Below are positions 1 through 8,710 of a stretch of DNA of 64,000 bases, one piece after another. The stretch's first letter is position 1. Every line of letters starts with the position of its first letter. The notes beneath the pieces were generated by a model, which saw only the letters and a program-made list of their open reading frames with translations, ran no database searches and was not told the DNA's origin. The stretch lies in assembly GCF_001623405.1 (NCBI RefSeq), contig NZ_LUHG01000050.1, positions 58,361 through 122,360 on the forward strand, read 5' to 3'. Source of the DNA: Hydrotalea flava (GTDB lineage: Bacteria > Bacteroidota > Bacteroidia > Chitinophagales > Chitinophagaceae). The translations under genes were made by a program, and so were the position numbers.

Positions 1-137
1 CTGCAGTGTTCGCTCCACATAGCACTAAAGCAGCAGAGCTCTGTAAAATTGGGGATTCTTCCAAGTTTTTGTTGAATAAGCGCAAATTCATCTTCTGTTA
101 AACGAAGTTGTTTTGCAGTAGTAACTGTTATTTCCAT
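1..137 (-). CDS. purL: Phosphoribosylformylglycinamidine synthase, N-terminal fragment
   Basis: This gene runs off the left edge; only the first 45 codons are present. FGAM synthase converts FGAR to FGAM with glutamine and ATP in de novo purine synthesis. The fragment reads through an LTEDEF segment, then KLGRIPNFTEL, and ends in MWSEHC, which is the conserved N-terminal signature of the PurL family (normally continuing S-Y-K). The ATG at 135-137 gives a family-typical N-terminus. A good TAnnTTTG promoter lies upstream, so the gene probably begins its own transcript. Whether it is the short PurL form or a long PurLQ fusion cannot be told from this piece. Confidence 0.9.
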   Translation of the reverse strand, partial: MEITVTTAKQLRLTEDEFALIQQKLGRIPNFTELCCFSAMWSEHC

Positions 138-184
138 TGCTTAAGTTGTAAGAATAACATTGGTGTATTGTACCAACAATGTTG

Positions 185-214
185 CAAAGGTAATAAAGAG
201 CCGGTTGCCAGCAA
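185..214 (-). promoter_or_regulatory. Bacteroidota-type promoter for purL
   Basis: On the minus strand there is TTG (212-214), a 19-nt spacer, and TACCTTTG (185-192). This matches the Bacteroidota -33/-7 promoter consensus (TTG or TTTG, about 19-21 nt, TAnnTTTG). It lies about 48 nt upstream of the purL start codon. Confidence 0.65.
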
Positions 215-266
215 TTGAAAAACTGCTGCAAGGCACAACAAATTGAGAAATGATTCTATAAATAAC

Positions 267-605
267 TTATGCTGTATGCGAAGTAATTTGCTGATAGGCT
301 TCAATTAATTCAACATCATTTGATTCACTGCGCAGTTCATCAGATAGTAATGGAACCAATTGATGCAAATACCTTTCATTACTGCTTTTACCCGAAATGG
401 TGTCTAACCAAAACATCTTCTTCATATACCTGCTTTTCAGCATGGTATAACTCCATACAATACTTTCTGATTCTGAAGACAGGCCATTTTTGGCAATGTC
501 AATTTTTTGTTGAATCAATTTTTCTGAGAGTTTTACAACTAAACTCGCCAATCTAATTTTGGGAGAATAAGGATGCTGTCTGAACCATGGTTTAATTAAA
601 TACAT
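267..605 (-). CDS. Uncharacterised small protein, tandem paralog A
   Basis: A 112-residue protein of no family I recognise. It is clearly a paralog of the next gene (773-1099). Both begin with a short hydrophobic start then PWF[RK]Q, share KIR.A.LV near residues 17-25, a QQK, then SI.W.Y.MLKSR.M...FW.D, SNERY and LVP, and end in an acidic [DE]EL-type segment. There is no signal peptide or membrane segment. The conserved Trp, Arg and Asn-Glu-Arg-Tyr positions suggest a compact, mainly helical cytosolic protein. Similarity between the two copies is the main evidence that both are real genes. Function unknown. Confidence 0.6.
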   Translation of the reverse strand: MYLIKPWFRQHPYSPKIRLASLVVKLSEKLIQQKIDIAKNGLSSESESIVWSYTMLKSRYMKKMFWLDTISGKSSNERYLHQLVPLLSDELRSESNDVELIEAYQQITSHTA

Positions 606-772
606 AGCTTTTGGTTTTTGCGGATGGATTTGGATAAAAAATTGAACATTTGAAAACTTAACTTACGTTCACACTCTGTAATTTACAATTTTTTTTCACA
701 AACAAAAATGATTTACTTCTCTTTTAATTAAGTTATCATCCTATCAATAACCAAGCCAAAATGTTAAAATTG

Positions 773-1099
773 TTAAAAAGCTACTCTGCTGAATTGTTCA
801 ACTAACTCATCATCAGACAAATAGGGATTTAGTTCCTCTATAATGTAGGGAACTAATTTTTGAATATAGCGTTCATTGCTACTGCATGGAGATAGATCTG
901 TCCAAAAGCCTTTGTACATAAATCGACTTTTTAACATACTATAATTCCAAATAATGCTATCTGAAGCAGCAGCCATGTCTCCAACCGGAAACTCGTATTT
1001 TTGTTGAATAATTTGTTCAGTAATTGTTAAAACTAATTTAGCAAACCTAATTTTTTTACAAAATTTTTCTTGTTTAAACCAGGGTTGTAAATACAACAT
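773..1099 (-). CDS. Uncharacterised small protein, tandem paralog B
   Basis: A 108-residue protein, the divergent tandem copy of the gene at 267-605. By eye roughly 40% of positions match, concentrated in PWFKQ, KIRFAKLV, IIQQK, the SIIWNYSMLKSRFM block and SSNERY...LVP. It shows no signal peptide, membrane segment or known motif. The two genes are on the same strand, separated by 167 bp, and no obvious terminator lies between them, so they may be co-transcribed with this copy first. The keeping of two diverged copies argues for function. I cannot name a family. Confidence 0.6.
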   Translation of the reverse strand: MLYLQPWFKQEKFCKKIRFAKLVLTITEQIIQQKYEFPVGDMAAASDSIIWNYSMLKSRFMYKGFWTDLSPCSSNERYIQKLVPYIIEELNPYLSDDELVEQFSRVAF

Positions 1100-1930
1100 A
1101 AAAGAGACAGTTTTAAATTTACAAATATTGCAGCAGAATTTAAAATTTTACACAAAACCAATGCCAATGTTAAAGTATTTGAAATTGAATTATTATTAAA
1201 ATAAAAATTAATTTTAAGCTACCACATTAACCATTTCATTCGTATTACAGACCCCTCTAGGAAGAAGTATCCGGAAATTAAAATAGTTCAGCAATTCAAT
1301 ATCGAATTGAAAAACATTTACACCAAAAAATAGAAAATATTGGTAAAAATATATTTGTAATACTATTAATAACGCCTAAATATTTTATTTATTGCACCGA
1401 ATAGTTTGCTTTGCGCAGAACCATAAACTATTTATGTTTATGTTGTGGATATTTTTTATAAAACAGACCTGTAACAGAACATTTTAAAAATTAAATTATT
1501 TAAGGCAACAAACTAACTGGATTTTCTATTTTTCATGATTTAGCTACTATTAAAGTTTAAACGTATCTAGCAAATACAAAAAAAATCATTTGCAACTTGG
1601 AGCTTGCCAATTAGATTTAGTGTTGTTTTGAAAAAATTTCCAAAGGAAGGCCGGGATAATTATTGGAGAAAATGTATGAAATTCAGTTGAATGGGCTTTC
1701 TTATTTATTATTACCCTTTAAAAATCAAAGGAGAGAATAACTGATGTAACTAAAATAATAGTGCCATTCCTATAAACTGCCAAAGCCCTATAGCAGATTC
1801 AACTATACATTAATAGTAAACAAATGTTTGCATTTTTAGCTATTTAATCAAAATTTTATAGCCTAATTCTAAATATTTTGCATTATTTCTAAAAAATTGC
1901 TTTTATTTTGTAGCTCAAAATCAAAAAAAT
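1100..1930. other. Long AT-rich intergenic region
   Basis: 831 bp without a convincing gene, between the divergent tandem paralogs and glnN. It is very AT-rich. Two imperfect promoter-like TATTTTG elements lie within about 60 bp of glnN (near 1875 and 1907). No tRNA, strong terminator hairpin or coherent reading frame was seen. Confidence 0.5.
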
Positions 1931-4120
1931 ATGTCATTACGATTTCAGGCAATCAACAACCTTTCTAATCAGCCTGCCGATTTAGCGGTAGCAACCAGCA
2001 AAATTTCAGCAATTTTTGGCGAGAATGTGTTTACTTTAAAAACCGCCAGAGAATATTTGAGTGATGATGCATATAAAAGTCTTTTAGGCAGTATTAAAGG
2101 CGGCAAAAAAATAGACCGTGCTGTTGCGGCTTCCATTGCCAACGGAATGCGTGCATGGGCCGAAAGCAAAGGTGTTACACACTTTACACACTGGTTTCAA
2201 CCCTTAACCGGTACTACTGCCGAAAAGCATGATAGCTTTTTTACTTTAAAAGGAGATGGTACTGCTTTGGAACAATTTGACGGAGATGCACTGATTCAAC
2301 AGGAACCGGACGCTTCTTCTTTCCCAAGTGGCGGTTTAAGGGCTACATTTGAAGCACGTGGATATACTGCCTGGGATCCTTCCTCTCCGGCTTTTATTAT
2401 AGAAATTGGCCAGGGAAAAACTTTATGTATTCCTACCATCTTTGTTTCCTATACAGGGGAATCTTTGGATTATAAAGCGCCTTTATTAAAAGCCTTAGAA
2501 TCTTTAAATAAAGCCGCAGTAGATGTATGCAATTATTTTGATAAAAATGTAACCAAAGTAACCGCCACTTTGGGCTGGGAACAGGAATATTTTGTGATTG
2601 ATGAACGCCTTGCCAATGCACGTCCTGACCTGGTTCAATGCGGACGCACCGTATTTGGAGCTCCCCCGGCAAAAGGACAGCAATTAGAAGACCATTATTT
2701 TGGCTCTATTCCGGAAAGAGTATACCATTTCATGCGCGACTTTGAAAATGAGTGTTATAAATTGGGTATTCCTTTAAAAACCAGACACAATGAAGTAGCC
2801 CCCTCGCAATTTGAAGTAGCCCCTATTTTTGAAGAAGTTAGTGTAGCAGTAGATCACAATGCTTTATTGATGGATATTATGGATCGTGTTGCACGCCGCC
2901 ATAAATTAAGAGTATTGATTCATGAAAAACCATTTGCAGGTATTAATGGAAACGGCAAACACAATAACTGGAGTATGGCTACCGATACCGGGGTAAACTT
3001 ATTATCGCCCGGCAAAACGCCCAAAACCAATTTAATGTTCTTAACCTTTTTTGTGAATACCATTAAAGCTGTTCACGATTACTCAGATTTATTAAGGTCT
3101 TCCATTGCATCCGCTGGTAATGATCACCGTTTAGGCGCTAACGAGGCCCCTCCTGCTATCATTTCTGTGTTTGTTGGACAATATTTGGCCAAAGTATTGA
3201 ATGAAATTGAAACCCGTGTTAGCGATAAATTTGACGAACAGGATGAAGCTATTCTAAAATTAGACATACACAGGTCTATTCCTGAATTGATGTTAGATAA
3301 TACTGACAGAAACCGAACATCCCCCTTTGCCTTTACCGGTAATAAATTTGAATTTAGAGCAGTTGGTTCTTCTGCAAACTGCGCCAACCCTATGACGGTT
3401 TTAAATGTAATTATGGCTGAAACACTCCAACAATTCAAAAAGGATGTAGATGCATTAATTGAGAAAGGCGATAAAAAAGAAATTGCCATTATGCAAACCA
3501 TTCAAAAATACATTGTTGAAAGCAAAAAAGTATTATTTGAAGGTGATGGTTACAGTGAAGCCTGGCACCACGAAGCAGAACGTAGAGGATTACCAAATGT
3601 GCCCACTACACCTTTAGCGCTTGATGCCATGGTTACAAAAAAAGCTAAAGAATTATTTGAGAAGAACAATGTATTTTCTGTTGCAGAATTAGAAGCCAGA
3701 CATGAAATAGAACTGGAAAAGTATATCAAGAAAGTGCAAATAGAAGCCAGAATTATGGGCGATTTGGCGCTAAATCATATTATACCCACTGCCATTAAAT
3801 ATCAAAATGAACTGATTCAGAATATTACCGGTTTAAAAGCAGCAGGTATACCGGAAAGCCAATATAAAAGCCAGTTAGAAATTTTGAATAAAGTGAGTGA
3901 ACATATACAAGTGGTATATGAAAAAGTGCATGCTTTGGTTGAAGCCAGAAAAGTTGCGAATAATATTGAAAATACAAGAACCAAAGCTATTGCTTATTGT
4001 ACACAGGTGAAGGAAACGTATTTTGATGTAATCAGATACCATGTTGATAAATTAGAAGCTTTGGTAGATGATGAACACTGGAGTTTACCCAAATACCGTG
4101 AGTTGTTATTTTTAAGATAA
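1931..4120 (+). CDS. glnN: Glutamine synthetase type III
   Basis: A 729-residue GSIII that makes glutamine from glutamate, ammonia and ATP; this is the usual main ammonium-assimilating enzyme of Bacteroidota. Its length fits the type III family (about 700-730) rather than GSI or GSII. Visible catalytic-core motifs are GWEQEYF (215-221, metal-binding Glu residues), HEKPFAGINGNGKHNNWS (331-348, nucleotide and glutamate site), the HRLGANEAPP block near 400, and NRTSPFAFTGNKFEFR (461-476). The C-terminal 200 residues are the helical GSIII extension. The gene stands alone, followed by its own terminator. No P-II gene is adjacent, so nitrogen regulation is not visible here. Confidence 0.97.
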   Translation: MSLRFQAINNLSNQPADLAVATSKISAIFGENVFTLKTAREYLSDDAYKSLLGSIKGGKKIDRAVAASIANGMRAWAESKGVTHFTHWFQPLTGTTAEKHDSFFTLKGDGTALEQFDGDALIQQEPDASSFPSGGLRATFEARGYTAWDPSSPAFIIEIGQGKTLCIPTIFVSYTGESLDYKAPLLKALESLNKAAVDVCNYFDKNVTKVTATLGWEQEYFVIDERLANARPDLVQCGRTVFGAPPAKGQQLEDHYFGSIPERVYHFMRDFENECYKLGIPLKTRHNEVAPSQFEVAPIFEEVSVAVDHNALLMDIMDRVARRHKLRVLIHEKPFAGINGNGKHNNWSMATDTGVNLLSPGKTPKTNLMFLTFFVNTIKAVHDYSDLLRSSIASAGNDHRLGANEAPPAIISVFVGQYLAKVLNEIETRVSDKFDEQDEAILKLDIHRSIPELMLDNTDRNRTSPFAFTGNKFEFRAVGSSANCANPMTVLNVIMAETLQQFKKDVDALIEKGDKKEIAIMQTIQKYIVESKKVLFEGDGYSEAWHHEAERRGLPNVPTTPLALDAMVTKKAKELFEKNNVFSVAELEARHEIELEKYIKKVQIEARIMGDLALNHIIPTAIKYQNELIQNITGLKAAGIPESQYKSQLEILNKVSEHIQVVYEKVHALVEARKVANNIENTRTKAIAYCTQVKETYFDVIRYHVDKLEALVDDEHWSLPKYRELLFLR

Positions 4121-4148
4121 AGCCTAAATTAATCCAAATTTTAACCCC

Positions 4149-4183
4149 AAAGGCCCTGTTCATTTTTTTGTTCAGGGCTTTTG
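4149..4183 (+). terminator. Rho-independent terminator after glnN
   Basis: GCCCTG (4153-4158) pairs with CAGGGC (4173-4178), extended by flanking A-T and G-T pairs. The 14-nt loop is T-rich and the stem is followed by TTTT. It lies 29 bp after the glnN stop. Confidence 0.75.
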
Positions 4184-4294
4184 AATTTAACCGCATTTTT
4201 ATTCATTTCGCCGAATAGAATAATAATGTAATAAACCCTGTTGTAGCTTTAAGGTGGTAATAAACAAATATTAAAAACAAATAAACAAAATTGT

Positions 4295-4672
4295 ATGAAA
4301 AAAATTTTTATTACACTAATTATTTTTACCGTTGGTTTTGCAGGTAAAAGTATGGCCCAGCGGATAGGCGGTAATTTTGATCCGGCACAAATGAAAGCCC
4401 GTCAGTTAGAGCAACTGAAAGACTCCAACTTACATTTAACCGATGTTCAGGCTGATTCGGTTGTTTCCATTAATATGGACATGATGCAGCAAATGCGTGG
4501 CATGCGTGATTTAAGTCGGGATGAAAGAATGGCCAAAATGAAAGCATTGAATGATTTACGAATGAAACGCTGGACTGCCGCTTTAAAAAACGATCCGGCA
4601 CTTGCACAAAAAGTAGCAGATTTTTATGAACAGCAACGCAAACAACGGATGCAAAACCGAAACCAACAATAA
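4295..4672 (+). CDS. Small secreted Spy/CpxP-like periplasmic protein
   Basis: A 125-residue protein with a clear signal peptide (MKKIF, hydrophobic core, cleavage probably after about residue 21 at MAQ). The mature part is helical and rich in Met, Gln, Lys and Arg (MMQQMRGMRDLSRDERMAKM). That is reminiscent of LTXXQ/Spy-type periplasmic proteins, which bind unfolded protein or metals, although the exact LTxxQ repeat is not clear. It is followed by a terminator shared with convergent accC. The family assignment is tentative; the secreted helical nature is well supported. Confidence 0.65.
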   Translation: MKKIFITLIIFTVGFAGKSMAQRIGGNFDPAQMKARQLEQLKDSNLHLTDVQADSVVSINMDMMQQMRGMRDLSRDERMAKMKALNDLRMKRWTAALKNDPALAQKVADFYEQQRKQRMQNRNQQ

Positions 4673-4725
4673 TGCAACAGAATAAAAAATGATATTATTA
4701 CCCCCGCTTATTTTAGATATATTTC

Positions 4726-4772
4726 AAAAAAACCCTCTAAAAAGTTTAATCTTCCAGAGGGTTTTTATTTTT
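4726..4772. terminator. Bidirectional terminator between the small secreted gene and accC
   Basis: A-rich AAACCCTCT (ending 4738) pairs with AGAGGGTTT (from 4756), with A and T runs on both outer sides. It sits between two convergent genes and can serve both strands. Confidence 0.8.
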
Positions 4773-4790
4773 CATTCAGGCAAATCTTTT

Positions 4791-6128
4791 TTATTGCAAT
4801 TTAAATGTTTCTAAAAACTTAGTTGTAAAGTTGCCACTCCTGAAATCTTCATTCTTCATTAATTGCAAATGAAAAGGAATGGTAGTTTTTACACCCTCAA
4901 TTACATACTCACTTAAAGCCCTGTACATAGTATCAATGGCTTCTTCACGGGTTTGTGCAACGGTAATTAATTTACCAATCATAGAATCATAATAGGGTGG
5001 AATTACATATCCGGCATATACATGGCTATCCACCCGAACCCCGTGCCCACCTGGTGTATGTAAGGTAGTAATTTTTCCGGGCGATGGTCTGAAATCATTG
5101 TAGGGATCTTCTGCATTGATTCTGCACTCAATAGCATGCATTTGCGGAAAATAGTTTTTCCCAGAAATCCGTTCACCCAATGCAATCTTGATTTGTTCTT
5201 TAATTAAATCGTGATTAATTACTTCTTCCGTTACACAATGCTCTACCTGAATACGGGTATTCATTTCCATGAAGTAAAAATTGCGGTGTTTGTCTACCAA
5301 AAACTCAATGGTACCAACGCTTTCATAATTAATGGCTGAAGCAGCTTTAATAGCTGCAGCACCCATCGTTTCACGCAATTCGGGAGTCATGAAGGGTGAT
5401 GGAGATTCTTCTATTAACTTTTGGTGCCTTCTTTGAATGGAGCAATCTCTCTCACTTAAATGGCAAACATTTCCATACTGATCACCGGCTATCTGAATTT
5501 CAATATGGCGGGGTTCTTCTACAAATTTTTCCATATATACCCCATCATTTTTAAAAGAAGCACCTGCCTCGGCTTTAGCTGTATTAAAGGCTCTTTCCAT
5601 TTCGCTTTCATGCCATACTTCACGCATACCTTTTCCACCACCACCTGCAGTTGCTTTTAAAATTACAGGATAGCCAATTTCTTTTGCCAATACTTTTGCT
5701 TGCTCTACACTTTCTAATAAACCGCCACTACCCGGAACTACAGGTACGCCAGCTTTAATCATAGTTTCTTTGGCAGTAATTTTATCGCCCATTGCATTAA
5801 TCATTTCCGGAGTTGGCCCAATGAACTTAATGCCATGATCGGCACATATTTGAGAGAATTTTGCATTTTCTGCTAGAAACCCATATCCGGGGTGAATGGC
5901 ATCTGCATTGGTAATTTCAGCAGCAGCCATTATATGGGGTATATTTAAATACGATTCAGAGCCTGCAGGTTTTCCAATACAAACGGCTTCATCGGCAAAT
6001 CGAACGTGCAAACTGTCTTTATCAGCAGTTGAATAAACGGCTACAGTTTTAATACCCATTTCTCTACAGGTTCTAATAACTCTTAAAGCAATTTCACCCC
6101 TGTTTGCGATTAGTATTTTTTTAAACAT
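4791..6128 (-). CDS. accC: Acetyl-CoA carboxylase, biotin carboxylase subunit
   Basis: A 445-residue biotin carboxylase. It carboxylates biotin on the carrier protein AccB using ATP and bicarbonate, the first step of fatty-acid synthesis. It shows the N-terminal biotin-carboxylase fold ([16 protein letters not shown]), the ATP-grasp glycine loop GGGGKGM (162-168) and the catalytic segment [13 protein letters not shown] (288-300). The last motif is normally QVEHPVTE; here Pro is replaced by Cys (codon TGT checked). The length is typical and the rest looks intact. It lies downstream of accB on the same strand after a 170-bp gap, the expected accB-accC order. Confidence 0.96.
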   Translation of the reverse strand: MFKKILIANRGEIALRVIRTCREMGIKTVAVYSTADKDSLHVRFADEAVCIGKPAGSESYLNIPHIMAAAEITNADAIHPGYGFLAENAKFSQICADHGIKFIGPTPEMINAMGDKITAKETMIKAGVPVVPGSGGLLESVEQAKVLAKEIGYPVILKATAGGGGKGMREVWHESEMERAFNTAKAEAGASFKNDGVYMEKFVEEPRHIEIQIAGDQYGNVCHLSERDCSIQRRHQKLIEESPSPFMTPELRETMGAAAIKAASAINYESVGTIEFLVDKHRNFYFMEMNTRIQVEHCVTEEVINHDLIKEQIKIALGERISGKNYFPQMHAIECRINAEDPYNDFRPSPGKITTLHTPGGHGVRVDSHVYAGYVIPPYYDSMIGKLITVAQTREEAIDTMYRALSEYVIEGVKTTIPFHLQLMKNEDFRSGNFTTKFLETFKLQ

Positions 6129-6298
6129 TTTTTTTAAGTTGTACTGTTGAAAACAAATAAAATAATTGAACTACACTAATAGAACTGATTTTCAATGGAT
6201 GAATTTCAGTAATTGATAGGATGTGCAGCTTTTGTAATTGAACAGATCAAAAACTTGGCTACATCAATACATCAACAATGATTTGGTAATAATAATGC

Positions 6299-6784
6299 TT
6301 AGTTAGGTTCTACCAAAAATAATGGTTGATCATATTCTACAGGAGTACTGTCTTCCACTAACACTTTAACTATAGTACCTTTCACTTCACTTTCTATTTC
6401 ATTAAATAATTTCATTGCTTCGATGATACATACCACGGTACCTACTTCAACTTCGCTTCCCACTTCTACAAAATTGGGTTTACCGGGTGCTGATTTTCGA
6501 TAAAAAGTACCAATCATTGGGCTTTTGATAGTTAATAACTTACTTTCTTCAGTAGGCTTTGGAGTTGCAGGTGCAGCAGTGGGTGCAGGGGCTGGAGCTG
6601 ATGCTACTGTGGGGGCAGCAGGCGGGGCAACATTGTATACTTGCTGTGGCGGTGCCGACATCGTAATTACCTGTTCTTCTTTTTGCTTGATGGTTACTTT
6701 ACCATCTTTGTCTTCAATACTTATTTCTCCGATGTTGCTTTTATTAATAATCTTAATGAGTTCGTGAATTTGCTTTAAGTCCAT
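6299..6784 (-). CDS. accB: Acetyl-CoA carboxylase, biotin carboxyl carrier protein
   Basis: A 161-residue BCCP. The N-terminus (MDLKQIHELIKIINKSNIGEI) is the family start. It is followed by a flexible Pro/Ala-rich linker (about 43-77) and the C-terminal biotinyl domain. The biotin attachment motif is EAMK (122-125), with Lys125 as the modified residue, followed by LFNEIES. It carries the carboxyl group between AccC and the carboxyltransferase, whose genes are not in this window. Probably co-transcribed with accC, though the 170-bp gap is longer than usual. Confidence 0.96.
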   Translation of the reverse strand: MDLKQIHELIKIINKSNIGEISIEDKDGKVTIKQKEEQVITMSAPPQQVYNVAPPAAPTVASAPAPAPTAAPATPKPTEESKLLTIKSPMIGTFYRKSAPGKPNFVEVGSEVEVGTVVCIIEAMKLFNEIESEVKGTIVKVLVEDSTPVEYDQPLFLVEPN

Positions 6785-6913
6785 AGTGCATGTTTTTTGC
6801 TTAAAAAAGGGTTTTTTTAACTAAAAGTGGGGCAAAATAGCTAATTTTTGTTCAAATTAAGTCATTTTTTGGAATTTGATTTTTTTTCCTGTTCCAAACA
6901 AACCTTGTATAAT

Positions 6914-6947
6914 AAAAAATAGCCCCGCAATTTGCGAAGCTATTTTC
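6914..6947 (-). terminator. Terminator after efp
   Basis: On the minus strand AAAATAGC pairs with GCTATTTT, with inner CGC/GCG pairing, and is followed by T-rich sequence. It lies 15 bp after the efp stop. Confidence 0.7.
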
Positions 6948-6961
6948 ATTGTAACGTGAAT

Positions 6962-7528
6962 TTATTCTTTTACGCGTTCAATATAATCACCGGTTTTAGT
7001 ATTCACTCTTATGAGTTCACCTTCTTCTACAAACAACGGTACATTCACAGTTGCACCGGTTTCAATGGTTGCAGCCTTTAGTGCACGGGTAGCGGTATCG
7101 CCTCTTAATCCGGGTTCGCAATACGTAATTTTTACAACAATTTTCTCCGGCAATTCTGCACCAATTGGTGTTTCTGTTTCGGTATTGATGTAAACAAATA
7201 CTTCTGAACCATCCTTCAAAAACTGAGGTGCATCAATCATTTCTTCTGAAAGGCTAATTTGCTCAAAAGTTTCATTATTCATTAAATTATAACCACTATC
7301 ATCTTTATACAAAAACTGAAAAGCTTTTTTTTCTACCCGAACAGGAAAAATATTTTCACCACTATTCCAGGTTTTTTCAATGGTACGTTTATTATCTACA
7401 CCTTTTAATTTTGCCCAAACTTTTGCAGCGGCACGTGCTGTTTTATTCTCTCCAAAATCAACAACACTGTAAAGGCTTCCGTCTAATTTAATGATTAAGC
7501 CGCGGCTGATGTCTGCTGTAGTTGCCAT
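6962..7528 (-). CDS. efp: Elongation factor P with arginine at the tip position
   Basis: A 188-residue EF-P, which relieves ribosomes stalled at polyproline. It has the full-length three-domain layout, and the C-terminal part carries the family segment CEPGLRGDTATRALKAATIETGA. The start is MATTADISRG. The domain I loop that reaches the peptidyl-transferase centre reads NKTARAAAKV, so the tip residue is Arg32 rather than the Lys of the PGKG-type loop. It resembles the NKSGRNAAV loop of gamma-proteobacterial EF-P, which is rhamnosylated by EarP. No EarP, EpmA or EpmB gene lies in the window. It has its own promoter and terminator, so it appears monocistronic. Confidence 0.96.
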   Translation of the reverse strand: MATTADISRGLIIKLDGSLYSVVDFGENKTARAAAKVWAKLKGVDNKRTIEKTWNSGENIFPVRVEKKAFQFLYKDDSGYNLMNNETFEQISLSEEMIDAPQFLKDGSEVFVYINTETETPIGAELPEKIVVKITYCEPGLRGDTATRALKAATIETGATVNVPLFVEEGELIRVNTKTGDYIERVKE

Positions 7529-7563
7529 TATTCAATAATTTAAATAAAATTTAATTAAGGTTG

Positions 7564-7596
7564 CAAATGTAGGGATTGCTTGGAAAAATACACAAA
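7564..7596 (-). promoter_or_regulatory. Bacteroidota-type promoter for efp
   Basis: On the minus strand TTTG (7593-7596), a 21-nt spacer and TACATTTG (7564-7571) match the -33/-7 consensus. It is 35 bp upstream of the efp start. Confidence 0.65.
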
Positions 7597-7686
7597 ACTA
7601 ACCATGAATCATCCTGGTGATTTTTTATTTGCCAAAGTTTTCATGTAATTCATAAACCGGCATCATCTTATTGGGGCATAATTCAT

Positions 7687-7694
7687 TATTTTTG
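7687..7694 (+). promoter_or_regulatory. Promoter -7 element for sucD
   Basis: TATTTTTG followed by C matches TAnnTTTG and lies 28 bp upstream of the sucD ATG. No clear TTG element was seen at the usual -33 distance. Confidence 0.45.
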
Positions 7695-7722
7695 CACATC
7701 TTTTTAATTTCAATTTTTTATT

Positions 7723-8595
7723 ATGTCTGTATTAGTAAATAAAAGTTCCAGAGTTTTGGTACAAGGATTCACAGGAACGGAAGGCACTTTTCATGCCACG
7801 CAAATGATTGAATATGGCACCAAGGTTGTTGGTGGTGTAACACCCAATAAAGGCGGTACCAGCCATTTAGACAGGCCTGTTTTTAATACGGTAGCCGATG
7901 CTGTAAAAGCAACCCAGGCCAATGTAAGCATCATTTTTGTTCCTCCTGCCTTTGCTGCTGATGCCATCTTGGAAGCAACTGAAGCAGGTATTGAACTGGT
8001 GGTTTGTATTACAGAAGGAATTCCCGTACAAGATATGGTGAAAGTAAAAAATTACTTACAAGGTACAAATACCCGCTTAATAGGACCCAATTGCCCAGGT
8101 GTGATCACAGCAGGCGAAGCAAAAATTGGCATTATGCCCGGCTTTATTTTTAAACCCGGTAAAATAGGCATCGTTTCAAAATCAGGCACTTTAACTTATG
8201 AAGCGGCTGACCAAATTGTAAAAGCAGGTTTAGGTATCAGCACTGCCATTGGTATTGGTGGCGACCCCATTATCGGCACCCCAACTGTTGAAGCAGTAAA
8301 ACTTTTAATGAATGATCCTAAAACAGAAGGCATTGTAATGATCGGTGAAATTGGCGGTAGTATGGAAGCTGATGCTGCCCGTTGGATTAAAGAGAATGCA
8401 ACCAAACCTGTAGTAGGCTTTATTGCCGGACAAACCGCACCTCCCGGTAGAAGAATGGGACACGCAGGTGCCATTATTGGCGGCGCAGAAGATACTGCTG
8501 CTGCAAAAATGAAAATTATGGCCGACTGTGGTATTCATGTAGTAGCCAGCCCTGCAGATATTGGCAAAACCATGGCTGCTGTTCTGAAAAAATAA
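7723..8595 (+). CDS. sucD: Succinyl-CoA synthetase, alpha subunit
   Basis: A 290-residue alpha subunit of succinate-CoA ligase (TCA cycle; succinyl-CoA to succinate with nucleotide formation). It has the CoA-binding Rossmann N-terminus with [10 protein letters not shown] (15-24), the NCPG motif (123-126), and the phosphohistidine segment [13 protein letters not shown] with active-site His247. Length and sequence are fully typical. The beta-subunit gene (sucC) is not adjacent, which is common in Bacteroidota. A terminator follows directly, so it is a single-gene unit. Confidence 0.97.
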   Translation: MSVLVNKSSRVLVQGFTGTEGTFHATQMIEYGTKVVGGVTPNKGGTSHLDRPVFNTVADAVKATQANVSIIFVPPAFAADAILEATEAGIELVVCITEGIPVQDMVKVKNYLQGTNTRLIGPNCPGVITAGEAKIGIMPGFIFKPGKIGIVSKSGTLTYEAADQIVKAGLGISTAIGIGGDPIIGTPTVEAVKLLMNDPKTEGIVMIGEIGGSMEADAARWIKENATKPVVGFIAGQTAPPGRRMGHAGAIIGGAEDTAAAKMKIMADCGIHVVASPADIGKTMAAVLKK

Positions 8596-8616
8596 TACAA
8601 TAGTAATCTATAGAAT

Positions 8617-8645
8617 GAATCCTGCTTATGGCAGGATTTTTTATT
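8617..8645 (+). terminator. Terminator after sucD
   Basis: ATCCTGC / GCAGGAT stem with a TTATG loop, followed by a run of Ts, 22 bp after the sucD stop. Confidence 0.85.
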
Positions 8646-8710
8646 GCCCTATCATGAATGAACTCATGTTTGCAAGCCCATTCTTAATTTTTTATCACTA
8701 ATATTGTTAC

